DNA of 64,000 nt from Streptomyces sp. BK340. Its GTDB lineage: Bacteria > Actinomycetota > Actinomycetes > Streptomycetales > Streptomycetaceae. The notes beneath the pieces were generated by a model. That model did no database searches and had not been told where the DNA came from. It saw only the letters and a program-made list of their open reading frames with translations. The DNA is taken from assembly GCF_007827595.1 (NCBI RefSeq), contig NZ_VISR01000030.1:1-64000 (forward strand), read 5' to 3'. This document shows positions 50,143 to 57,504 of the stretch, piece after piece (within the stretch, counting starts at the first letter, position 1; the number at the start of each line of letters is the position of its first letter). Made by a program: the position numbers and the translations under genes.

Positions 50143-50186
50143 TGCGTGTACACGCACGTAAATGCATTATGGTGTGTGTACACGCA
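50143..50186. promoter_or_regulatory. Paired palindromic operators between MarR and SDR genes
   Basis: TGCGTGTACACGCA (50143-50156, perfect) and TGTGTGTACACGCA (50173-50186, two mismatched pairs), 30 bases apart, about three turns. Both are followed by AAATG words on the right. The site fits dimer binding by the divergent MarR protein. Confidence 0.75.
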
Positions 50187-50225
50187 CTCAAATGTGCCGA
50201 GCTCCCCCTGCCCGAAAGGCCTCCC

Positions 50226-51074
50226 ATGTCTTCCCGGTCCCCCAAGGTCGTCCTCATCACCGGCACCTCCTCCGGCATCGGCCTCGCCGCCGCCGTCTCC
50301 GCCGCACGCGCCGGCTGGACGACGGTCGCCACACTGCGCGACCCCAGCCGCGCCGACGCCCTGCGCAAGGCCGCCGCCGAGGCGGGCGTGGAGGTCGACA
50401 TCCGCCGGCTCGACGTCACCGACGAGGCCTCGATCACGTCCGCGATCGACGGCGTGCTCGCCGACCACGGCCGCCTGGACGCCGTCGTCAACAACGCGGG
50501 CGCCGGGCACCTCGGCACCCTGGAGAACGAGTCCGTGGCCGAGGTCCGCAAGGTCATGGAGGTCAACTTCTTCGGCGTGCTCAACGTCTCGAAGGCGGCC
50601 ATGCCCCACCTGCGCGCCTCCGGCGGCCGGCTGATCACCGTGACCAGCGTCGGCGGCGTCGTCGGACAGCCCTTCAACGAGGCCTACTGCGCGGCCAAGT
50701 TCGCCGTCGAGGGATACATGGAGAGCCTGGCCCCGGTGGCCGCGGCGCACGGCGTGTCCGTCACCGTGATCGAACCCGGTGCCGTCGCCACCGAATTCGT
50801 CGCCAACGTCGGCGTCGACCTGGAAGAGGCCGTGGCCGCTGCCGGGGTGTACGCGCCCCAGCTGAACACCTACCTGAACCGCACGATCGCGCAGTTCCTC
50901 GACGGCGCGCAGACCGCCGAGGGCGCCGCCGAGTCGGTGATCGAGGCTCTGACCGCGGACGAGCCCGCCTTCCGCCTCCAGACCTCCGACTGGGCCCGCG
51001 GCTTCGTCGGCACCAAACTCACCGACCTGGACGGCTCCGCGGTCCTCGGCATCACCAACGGCTGGGTCGCCTGA
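50226..51074 (+). CDS. Short-chain dehydrogenase/reductase
   Basis: A 282-residue NAD(P)-dependent oxidoreductase. Motifs: the cofactor-binding TGTSSGIG, VVNNAG, catalytic Ser in ITVTSVGG, and YCAAK with Tyr and Lys. It is a classical SDR with a longer C-terminus (about 30 residues more). The substrate is unknown. ATG 50226 is 100 bases past the MarR start. The MarR protein and paired palindromes upstream point to induction by a small molecule. Confidence 0.93.
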   Translation: MSSRSPKVVLITGTSSGIGLAAAVSAARAGWTTVATLRDPSRADALRKAAAEAGVEVDIRRLDVTDEASITSAIDGVLADHGRLDAVVNNAGAGHLGTLENESVAEVRKVMEVNFFGVLNVSKAAMPHLRASGGRLITVTSVGGVVGQPFNEAYCAAKFAVEGYMESLAPVAAAHGVSVTVIEPGAVATEFVANVGVDLEEAVAAAGVYAPQLNTYLNRTIAQFLDGAQTAEGAAESVIEALTADEPAFRLQTSDWARGFVGTKLTDLDGSAVLGITNGWVA

Positions 51075-51141
51075 CCCGTACCCACCCGGCGAGCGCGCCC
51101 CGAGGGGCGTCCGCGAGGCCGCGCCCGCCCTGCGACGCAGA

Positions 51142-51179
51142 AAGGGCCGCGCATCCCCCGCACGGGGCGCCCGGCCCTT
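51142..51179. terminator. Stem-loop between convergent SDR and secreted-protein genes
   Basis: Arms AAGGGCCG and CGGCCCTT enclose a 22-base GC-rich interior that can itself pair (CCCCG...CGGGG). It lies between the SDR stop (51074) and the small secreted-protein stop (51195). Confidence 0.6.
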
Positions 51180-51194
51180 CGCGCTCGGCCCGTC

Positions 51195-51458
51195 TCAGTC
51201 CTCGTCGTCCTTGTCCAGGTCACCGAGCAGGGCCTGGATGGCGTCCACCGCGCTGCCGTCGTGGTCGCTGCCCGCGGTGCCCTTTCCGGTCTGCACGTTG
51301 GCCGTCCGGTCGACCTCCAGGATCGAGTCCGCCCGGGAGTTGTCGATGACGGTGATCAGGCTGCTCCCGTCGGCCACCGCGGGCGCGGCACCGGTGGCGA
51401 GGAGCGCCGCCGCGATCACCGTGGCCGCCCCGAGCCGGGGCCCGGCGCCACCCGTCAC
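51195..51458 (-). CDS. Small secreted protein coupled to a PEP-mutase-like gene
   Basis: An 87-residue predicted exported protein. The signal peptide (RLGAATVIAAALLATGAAPAVA) is followed by DGSSLITVIDNSRADSILEV and an acidic C-terminus (LGDLDKDDED). Start GTG 51458 overlaps the TGA of the PEP-mutase-like gene by four bases (GTGA), so it is translated from the same mRNA. No family or domain is recognised. A small exported partner of an otherwise cytoplasmic lyase is unexpected. Confidence 0.7.
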   Translation of the reverse strand: MTGGAGPRLGAATVIAAALLATGAAPAVADGSSLITVIDNSRADSILEVDRTANVQTGKGTAGSDHDGSAVDAIQALLGDLDKDDED

Positions 51459-52318
51459 ACGCCCACGCCCTCGGGCTGCAGCCGCTCGGGGTCGATGTTC
51501 CGTTCCAACAGCGTGGTCGACGCCTTCACGCCGACCCCGCTCGCCGGATCCACCTGCGGCAACCGTCCGTCGGCCGCCTTCAGCTCGCCGAGCGCGGAGT
51601 CCATCGCCTCGTGCGCCGCGAACAGACAGGGGGTGCTGTAGATCGCGACGTCGACACCGAGGTCGGACAGCTCGGTCAGCGACAGCCGGGGCGACTTGCC
51701 GCCGGCGATCTGGTTGAACAGCAGCGGCTTGTCCCCGGCGACCTCGCGGATGCGCTTGATCCACTCGATGCTGCGCACCCCGTCGACCAGCACCACGTCG
51801 GCGTCGGTCGCGGCGAGCCGCTCGGCCCGGTGCAGGATGTCGTGCTCGTCGGTGGCGTCCGTGCGGGCGACGACCACCAGGTCCTGACGGGTGGCCAGAA
51901 CCCTGTCCAGCTTCTCCAGGTACTCGTCCAGCGGCAGCACCTGCTTGCCGTCGGCGTGCCCGCAGCGGCGGGGCCGCTTCTGGTCCTCCAGGATCACCCC
52001 GGAGGCACCGATCCGCTCCAGCCCCTCGACGACGTGGCAGGCGACCTCGGGGTCGACGTACCCGTCGTCGATGTCCACGAGCAGGTGATGGTGCGGGAAC
52101 GCGCCCCGCAGGCGCTGGACGAACGCGACCATGTCCGGCCACGCGATGAATCCGATGTCCGGCAGTCCGTAGTACGACGCCGCGAAGCCGAAGCCCGAGA
52201 CGAACATGCCGTCGTAGTGGTTGGCCGCGATCGAGGCGGAGTACATGTCGTACACGCCGATCAGCGGTGTGGTCCCGGGCCCGGCGATCCGCTCGCGCAG
52301 CTTTGTCCCGTAAGTCAA
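51455..52318 (-). CDS. Isocitrate lyase/PEP mutase-superfamily protein
   Basis: A 287-residue TIM-barrel enzyme. DIDDGYVDPE holds the metal Asp residues. ILEDQKRPRRCGH is the KKCGH-like catalytic loop, kept here but not in the paralogue at 27631. VVARTDA and FNQIAGGKSP follow. Relatives include 2-methylisocitrate lyase and phosphonopyruvate hydrolase; no neighbours show which. TTG 52318 has GGAGGAG upstream. A promoter-like pair TTGGAC/TAGAGA lies 86-113 bases upstream. It is coupled to the small secreted-protein gene. Confidence 0.9.
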   Translation of the reverse strand: MTYGTKLRERIAGPGTTPLIGVYDMYSASIAANHYDGMFVSGFGFAASYYGLPDIGFIAWPDMVAFVQRLRGAFPHHHLLVDIDDGYVDPEVACHVVEGLERIGASGVILEDQKRPRRCGHADGKQVLPLDEYLEKLDRVLATRQDLVVVARTDATDEHDILHRAERLAATDADVVLVDGVRSIEWIKRIREVAGDKPLLFNQIAGGKSPRLSLTELSDLGVDVAIYSTPCLFAAHEAMDSALGELKAADGRLPQVDPASGVGVKASTTLLERNIDPERLQPEGVGV

Positions 52319-52718
52319 GGTCCGGCTCCTCCGGTGGGTGGGTGACGCGGGACCGGTTGGGTCGGGTCACCGCGTCTCGACGCCCTTTGCCAAGACAAGA
52401 GCATCTCTAGATACGCATGTGACCCGTCCAATACGCCAGCTTTACTCACCCCAATGGCGGAACGGGTTCACCGCAGAAACGTCACTCACGGAGCCGTCCC
52501 GCCCAGGCGATACCGCCGCTCAGGTGGGTCAGGAAGCCCTGATCCCGACAGGCCTCGGCGACGGTTCCCGAGGGCCGTTCGGAACGCCCGTCCGTCCCCC
52601 TGACGGCGGCACCGGGCGCACGCGGCCGCGTGCACGCCCGCGGGACTCGAGTCACGCGCCCTGCAGCCGCGGCGCGGGTGTTCCGCACAGGGGTGTGGGT
52701 CCCGTACCCTCCCCCGGA
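52319..52718. other. Intergenic region with minus-strand promoter
   Basis: These 400 bases hold no credible gene. On the minus strand, TTGGAC (52426-52431) and TAGAGA (52404-52409) are 16 bases apart and could drive the PEP-mutase-like gene. The rest is divergent upstream sequence for the VOC gene at 52719, without a clear signal. Confidence 0.5.
52404..52431 (-). promoter_or_regulatory. Candidate promoter of the PEP-mutase-like gene
   Basis: TTGGAC and TAGAGA boxes with a 16-base spacer, 86 bases upstream of the TTG start. An ATCTAGAGAT near-palindrome overlaps the -10 region. Confidence 0.45.
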
Positions 52719-53351
52719 ATGAAGCCCATTCCTCCGCTGCTGGACCATCTCGTTCTCGCCACGCCCGATCTCGCCGCGACCGTGGCCGAGTTCGCGTCGC
52801 GGACCGGGGTGACGCCCGCGCCCGGTGGGGTGCACGTCGAGCTGGGTACGCGGAACTATCTGGTCGGCCTGGGCGGCCGGAGCTACCTGGAGATCATCGG
52901 GCCGGATCCGGAGCAGCCGGAGCCGGTGGAGCTGCGGCCGTTCGGGGTCGACCGGCTGGCCGGGCCGGCCACGGTGACCTGGGCGATCAGCCCGCCCGAT
53001 CTGGAGACGGCGATCGCGGCCGCCCGTGAGCGGGGCTACGACCCCGGGCCCGTCCACCCGATGAGCCGGCGTACCCCCGACGGCACCCTGCTGCGGTGGC
53101 GGCTGACCGACAGCGGCAGCGGGCATCCCTCAGGACTGGTGCCGTTCCTCATCGACTGGGGCGAGTCGACGCACCCGGCGGCCTCCGGACTGCCCGTCAC
53201 CCCGCTGGTGGAGGTGAGCGCGACGGTGCCCGAGCCCGACGAGTTCCGGCCCCTGCTGTCGGCGCTGGGCACCGAACTCGCCCTTCGCGAGGGGCCGTTC
53301 ATGATCTCCTTCACCGTCGGGACGCCGAAGGGGCCGGTGACCTTCGGCTGA
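52719..53351 (+). CDS. VOC-family glyoxalase-like protein
   Basis: A 210-residue protein with two fused VOC-like halves. The first half has LLDHLVLATPDLAATVAEF and GGVHVELGTRNYLVGLG with the metal-position His and Glu. The second half is shorter (EFRPLLSALGTELALREGP). The form resembles the glyoxalase_3-type proteins of actinobacteria. Function is not assigned. ATG 52719 has CCCCCGGA only as a weak ribosome binding site. Confidence 0.85.
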   Translation: MKPIPPLLDHLVLATPDLAATVAEFASRTGVTPAPGGVHVELGTRNYLVGLGGRSYLEIIGPDPEQPEPVELRPFGVDRLAGPATVTWAISPPDLETAIAAARERGYDPGPVHPMSRRTPDGTLLRWRLTDSGSGHPSGLVPFLIDWGESTHPAASGLPVTPLVEVSATVPEPDEFRPLLSALGTELALREGPFMISFTVGTPKGPVTFG

Positions 53352-53425
53352 CGGCCCCGGGTGCCCCCGCGTGTCGTGGCCCCGGGGTGATTGCCCGCCA
53401 CACCGGCGGCTGCCAGCATGACGCC

Positions 53426-53998
53426 GTGGTGATGGTCCTCCCCGGCTGGGTGTGGCGAGGCGGTCCGGTTCGCAGGGCGATGATCATCGGACTTTCGGCC
53501 GGCGTCTCCTTCGGCGCCTTCGTGCTGGCCGAATCGGGCTCATGGGTGGGTGCGGTCGCGGCGGTTCTCGTGCTCGGCCCTTTCTACGGGATCAGGGTGT
53601 CCCGGCGGATGAGCCGGGTCTGGCCCGGGGCCGGGGACCTGGATCCCGCGGACCGGCAGGCGGTCGTGCGCGCCGCCCGTCGTGGTGAGGACATCGGTGA
53701 CCCCCGGCTGGCACCTGCCGTCGTCGACTACTGCGACGGCCTGCGGACTGCACGGGAGCACGATCGCCTCCTCCTCTGGGTGGTTCTGGTCTTCGCCGGG
53801 CTGGCCGTGGCTCTCGCCCTGACCGACACCATCTCCGGATCGGCACGGCAGGCCTGGGTGTCGTGGCTGTTCGTGCTGTTCTTCCTGGTGGAGCTGACGT
53901 GGTGGCCCCGGAGGCAGGCGCGCATCATGTCCCACGCGGAACAGGCCGAGCGGTCGGCCCGTCGGGTGCTGCGGCAGCGGGATCCGTCCGGTGAGTGA
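53426..53998 (+). CDS. Small multi-pass membrane protein
   Basis: A 190-residue protein with three or four predicted helices: AMIIGLSAGVSFGAFVLAESG, VGAVAAVLVLGPFYGI, LLLWVVLVFAGLAVALAL and WVSWLFVLFFLVELTWW. A cytosolic loop (about 60-110) is rich in Arg and Asp and contains ADRQAVVRAARRGEDIGDPRLA, which recalls a common actinobacterial membrane family of unknown role. GTG 53426, GTG 53429 and ATG 53432 are all possible starts. The MITE-like element begins six bases after its stop. Confidence 0.75.
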   Translation: MVMVLPGWVWRGGPVRRAMIIGLSAGVSFGAFVLAESGSWVGAVAAVLVLGPFYGIRVSRRMSRVWPGAGDLDPADRQAVVRAARRGEDIGDPRLAPAVVDYCDGLRTAREHDRLLLWVVLVFAGLAVALALTDTISGSARQAWVSWLFVLFFLVELTWWPRRQARIMSHAEQAERSARRVLRQRDPSGE

Positions 53999-54004
53999 TC
54001 CGGG

Positions 54005-54183
54005 CTAGGCCCTGTCGTCAAATTCCCGTCTGCCCCACGACGCCTGGCACGCACTCTCGCCGCACCGGGCGAAAGCCCAAGTACGTCCAGTACGAGGACT
54101 TCCGCCCGGCACGCCGAGAGCACGCACCAGACGCCCCGAGGCCGCCCTTCGGGCGACGACGGGAATTTGACGACAGGACCTAG
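54005..54183 (+). mobile_element. MITE-like palindromic element, complete copy
   Basis: A 179-bp element. Terminal repeats of 22 bp, GCCCTGTCGTCAAATTCCCG at the left and the same with one change (GTCCTGTCG...) at the right on the opposite strand, are bordered on both sides by CTAG (54005-54008 and 54180-54183), the likely 4-bp target duplication. The interior is an imperfect palindrome of about 46 bp per arm around 54093. The left half is identical to positions 1-89 inverted. No coding capacity. The CTAG border and ends suit mobilisation by an IS5-type transposase (inference). The right border CTAG contains the TAG stop of the next gene. Confidence 0.85.
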
Positions 54184-55274
54184 AACACGCCGAAGTTCCT
54201 GTGGTCCTGCAGGTGGAGGTAGAGCTCGCGCAGCCACGGCTCGCGTACGGCGGGCAGTCTGGCCAGCGTGTACAGGAACAGCTGGCGGTCGGGGCGGAAC
54301 GTCCATCCCGGGCGCAGTGGCAGCGGGTCGTCGCGCTCGACGCCGCGGGGCAGTCCGCCGGTCACCGGCAGGCGGGGCAGCTCCTCGGGGAAGGCCAGGC
54401 CGAGCCACACGTCGGCGGGCAGCGGTACGGTCGCCGGGCTGCCGGGCGGCTGCCATGTCCCGCCCGTCTGCGGGTGCACCGGGACGAGGGCGATGTCCGC
54501 ACCCGACGCGCCCGACGCGGGCAGCCCCGGGCCGGTCAGGGCCAGTGTGCGGGCCGGCCGGCCGGGCGGGAGGAGGGCGTCGAGTGCCCGGCCGAACATG
54601 TCCGTGACGAGTCCGCGGGGCAGGGCCACGCGGGCGCCGGCCGAAGCCACCAGCAGATGGGCCAGGGCCACACCGGCGGCCGCCTGCCACTGCGGGCTCC
54701 AGTACCCGGGCTGCTCGACGGGCGGGGCACTGCGTCCCTCCTCGACGACGGTCTCCCAGTCGGTGATCCGGGGAGCGGGGCCCGGAACGCGGCGTACGGC
54801 GGCGGGGTTCAGCCACACCGCCTGCCAGATCGAGCAGTCGTCGAGCCTGGTCGCCACCGGCCGGCCGCACTCCTCGCAGGCCAGGTTGGGGCCGTCCCTG
54901 CCGTCCAGGCCCAGGCAGTAGCCGTCGTGGCCCGGGATGAGCACGGTGCCCCGGACGTCACCCGGTGCGACGACGACCGCGCCCGGCGGACCGGAGAAGA
55001 GGGAGTACACGGGAGCGAACACCCCCAGGGCCGCCGCTGCCTCCTCGCCCACCTCGTCCCAGGGAATCCAGGGCCCTCCCCGGGGATCCGGGTCGACGGC
55101 GTACGTTCCCGACTCCATCAGCGCGGGGAGCATCTCGTGCCCGAAGTTGTGCCGGGCCCGTACGGGAAGCGCCACCCTCGACACAGGAACGGTGAGTTCG
55201 GTACCGCACCGATCACACGCGAACACGTCGGCCAACAGCCACTCCCCCACGATCGAACCGAACGGATGGATCAT
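54180..55274 (-). CDS. Hypothetical protein with two CxxC zinc-type motifs
   Basis: A 364-residue protein of unknown function. The first CxxC motif is CDRCGTELTV, the second CEECGRPVATRLDDCSIWQ, so one zinc site is likely. A region with repeated Trp and Pro (WIPWDEVGEE; YWSPQWQAAAG) and a C-terminal LPGGARL-like stretch follow. There is no membrane helix. ATG 55274 is the preferred start; a TTG at 55337 in frame would add 21 residues. Its stop codon TAG is within the CTAG border of the mobile element at 54005-54183. The family is familiar in Streptomyces but unnamed. Confidence 0.75.
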   Translation of the reverse strand: MIHPFGSIVGEWLLADVFACDRCGTELTVPVSRVALPVRARHNFGHEMLPALMESGTYAVDPDPRGGPWIPWDEVGEEAAAALGVFAPVYSLFSGPPGAVVVAPGDVRGTVLIPGHDGYCLGLDGRDGPNLACEECGRPVATRLDDCSIWQAVWLNPAAVRRVPGPAPRITDWETVVEEGRSAPPVEQPGYWSPQWQAAAGVALAHLLVASAGARVALPRGLVTDMFGRALDALLPPGRPARTLALTGPGLPASGASGADIALVPVHPQTGGTWQPPGSPATVPLPADVWLGLAFPEELPRLPVTGGLPRGVERDDPLPLRPGWTFRPDRQLFLYTLARLPAVREPWLRELYLHLQDHRNFGVF

Positions 55275-55371
55275 TCCGGCGGTGGGAGACAGGGGCAACC
55301 GTTTATCCGCCGCTGCCGCCGTGTCCGATTCCTTCAAGACCGGGCACCGGGCAGCTGCCTACGGTGAACCC

Positions 55372-55770
55372 ATGACTCCACGATTCGCCGTGATCGGCGT
55401 GGTGGCCTCCGACCTGGCCGCCTCGCTCGCGTTCTACCGTCGCCTCGGGCTGGTCTTCCCCGAAGGGGCCGAGGACCAGCCGCATGTCGAGGCCGAGCTG
55501 CCCGGTGGGCTGGTGCTCGCGCTGGACACCGAGGAGACCGTCCGCTCGTTCCACTCCGGGTGGCGGCCGCCCGCCGGCGGGGGCCGGGTCGGGCTCGCCT
55601 TCCGGTGCGGCTCACCGGCCGAGGTCGACGCCGTGTACGAGGACCTGGTGGGCGCCGGGTACCACGGGGAGCTGAAGCCGTGGGACGCGTTCTGGGGGCA
55701 GCGGTACGCCACCGTGCACGACCCCGACGGCAACGGCGTCGACCTGTTCGCACCGCTGGCCGCCGAGTAG
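55372..55770 (+). CDS. VOC-family protein
   Basis: A 132-residue VOC domain: FAVIGVVASDLAASLAFYRRLGL, LVLALDTEETVRSFH, YATVHDPDGNGVDLFAPL. It is of the bleomycin-resistance-like/glyoxalase fold with the typical HDPDGN and DLF C-terminal motif. No substrate is predictable. Its 3' half (from 55612) overlaps the end of the AraC gene on the opposite strand by 159 bases. Confidence 0.9.
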   Translation: MTPRFAVIGVVASDLAASLAFYRRLGLVFPEGAEDQPHVEAELPGGLVLALDTEETVRSFHSGWRPPAGGGRVGLAFRCGSPAEVDAVYEDLVGAGYHGELKPWDAFWGQRYATVHDPDGNGVDLFAPLAAE

Positions 55771-56442
55771 CTCTCCGAGCGGCAGGCCGGCCAACTGGCG
55801 TACGTCCCGGGCGAGATGGGGCTGGTCCGCATAACCGGCGCGGGCCGCCGTCTCGGCGTACGGGATGCCGGAGCGGGCGAGGGCCAGGGCGCGCTGCAGG
55901 CGCAGGACCCGGGCGAGGGTCTTGGGTCCGTAGCCGAACGCGGTCAGGCAGCGGCGGTGCAACTGGCGCGCACCGATGCCGAGTTCACCGGCCGTCGCCG
56001 CCACCGGGCGGCCCGCGTCCAGGCACTCCACCAGCCGTCGCAGGAGCGGGTCGGGGGGCGGCGCCTGTGCGGCCCGGTCCAGAGCGACGTCCTCCAGGGC
56101 CGTCGCCGGATCGGGGGCCGCCTCGATGCGGCCACGCAGCCGTCGCACCCGGGCCGCGGGCCACAGATCCGTCAACTCGACGCGCCTGTCGCGCAGTTCG
56201 TGGGCCGGAACGCCGAGCAGGGCGGGCCCGGTGCCGGGGAAGAAGCGGACGCCCGCCCAGGCGCGGGGCCGGCCCCCGGGGACGTACGGGCGGGTGTCGG
56301 GTCCGGCGACCAGCAGCCGGCCCTCGCTGAACAGGAGGTCCATGCAGCCGTCGGGCAGCACCGGGCGGACACCCTCCGGGTGCTCCGGGGTGCGTTGCCA
56401 CACCACCGCGCCGGTCAGCCGGGACGGCCGCTCCTCGTACAC
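55612..56442 (-). CDS. AraC-family regulator with N-terminal DUF6597-type domain
   Basis: A 276-residue regulator. The N-terminal part (VRPVLPDGCMDLLFSEGRLLVAGPDT) fits the DUF6597 sensor often seen with AraC domains. The C-terminal AraC HTH pair is LGIGARQLHRRCLTAFGYGPKTLARVLRLQ and AETAARAGYADQPHLARDVRQL. The usual AraC end would be near residue 237. The remaining tail (CEQVDAVAVGVVHGG...) is antisense to the VOC gene and probably reflects loss of the original stop. GTG 56442. Confidence 0.88.
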   Translation of the reverse strand: MYEERPSRLTGAVVWQRTPEHPEGVRPVLPDGCMDLLFSEGRLLVAGPDTRPYVPGGRPRAWAGVRFFPGTGPALLGVPAHELRDRRVELTDLWPAARVRRLRGRIEAAPDPATALEDVALDRAAQAPPPDPLLRRLVECLDAGRPVAATAGELGIGARQLHRRCLTAFGYGPKTLARVLRLQRALALARSGIPYAETAARAGYADQPHLARDVRQLAGLPLGELLGGQRCEQVDAVAVGVVHGGVPLPPERVPRLQLPVVPGAHQVLVHGVDLGR

Positions 56443-56452
56443 GTACGCCAGG

Positions 56453-57337
56453 TTACGCCGCCCGGGTGCGGTGCTCCTGGGGGCTGACCCCGTACACCCG
56501 CTTGAAGGCGCTGGACAGGGCGAAGGCGCTGCCGTAGCCGACCCGGCGGGCGATGGCGGCGAGGGTGTCCTCGGTGTCGCGGAGCCGGTCGGCGGCCAGG
56601 GCGAGACGCCAGGCGGTGAGGTGGGCCATCGGGGGTTCGCCGACCAGTTCGGTGAAGCGGCGGGCCAGGGCCGCGCGGGACACCCCGGCCTCGGCGGCGA
56701 GCGAGGACACCGTCCAGGGGTGGGCCGGGTCGCCCTGGATCAGGCGCAGGGCGCGGCCGACGACCGGGTCGCCGAGGGCCTGGTACCAGGCGGGCGCGGC
56801 CGCCTCGGGGCGGGAGAACCAGGCCCGCAGCGCGCTGATGACCAGCAGGTCGAGCAGACGGTCCAGGACCACCTCCTGGCCGGGTTCGTCGCGGACGATC
56901 TCCTCCATGAGCAGCGGGGTGAGCGGGCACGGCCACACCTCGGCGGGGAGGGTCAGCAGCGGGGGCAGGGCGTCCAGCAGGCGGCCGCTGATCTCGCCCT
57001 GCATCAGGTAGGTGCCGATCAGCATCACGGTCGGGGCGTCCGGGCGGTCGCCCCAGGTGCGCACGCCGAGGTCCATGGAGCCGTTCAGCGGGCTGCCGTC
57101 GGGGTAGCTGCACTCGCCGCCGGGCAGGATCAGCGCCTGCGGGGCGGTGCCGGGGGCGTCGGCGCAGGTGTACGGGTCGGGTCCGCGCGCGATGGCCAGG
57201 TCGCCGGGACGCAGCCGGACCTGCTCGCCGCCGTCGGGGGTGACCCAGGCCTCGCCGCGCGCCATCACCATCACCGTCAGCGGTGCGCGGTCCGCCACGC
57301 GGACCGCCCAGGGCGGCTCGAGGCAGGCGCGGATCAT
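56453..57337 (-). CDS. AraC-family regulator (cupin type), 5' end disrupted by a repeat
   Basis: At least 294 residues. An N-terminal cupin (WVTPDGGEQVRLRPGDLAIARG) precedes two C-terminal HTH motifs (VSSLAAEAGVSRAALARRFTELVGEPPMAHLTAWRL; AIARRVGYGSAFALSSAFKRVYGVSP). The coding frame can be read from 57385, where PLAGLLDGPRAHGAFMI begins. The expected start ATGGAC would be at 57423, but a 35-base repeat (57384-57418) between that ATG and the rest puts the ATG out of frame. Translation may start at ATG 57337 or not at all. It is divergent from the NmrA-like oxidoreductase, its likely target. Confidence 0.75.
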   Translation of the reverse strand: MIRACLEPPWAVRVADRAPLTVMVMARGEAWVTPDGGEQVRLRPGDLAIARGPDPYTCADAPGTAPQALILPGGECSYPDGSPLNGSMDLGVRTWGDRPDAPTVMLIGTYLMQGEISGRLLDALPPLLTLPAEVWPCPLTPLLMEEIVRDEPGQEVVLDRLLDLLVISALRAWFSRPEAAAPAWYQALGDPVVGRALRLIQGDPAHPWTVSSLAAEAGVSRAALARRFTELVGEPPMAHLTAWRLALAADRLRDTEDTLAAIARRVGYGSAFALSSAFKRVYGVSPQEHRTRAA

Positions 57338-57383
57338 GAACGCGCCGTGCGCGCGGGGGCCGTCCAGCAGGCCTGCGAGGGGG

Positions 57384-57418
57384 TCCCCCGCGTGAGCATG
57401 TTCGAGCGTGGGGGAGCG
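57384..57418. repeat. Short REP-like hairpin repeat at the AraC 5' end
   Basis: TCCCCCGCGTGAGC...GAGCGTGGGGGAGCG, a hairpin-forming unit of a kind common in Streptomyces chromosomes. Removing these 35 bases joins ATGGA to CCCCCTCGCAGG and restores an AraC start MDPLAGLLDG, typical for the family. The insertion length is not a multiple of three. Confidence 0.65.
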
Positions 57419-57504
57419 TCCATGGGCACAGCGTAGACGCGCGCGTATGCGGGTGAGCCGATCGGCGATGGTCCCTTGGCCGGGGCGGCAGTTGACTGGC
57501 GGAC

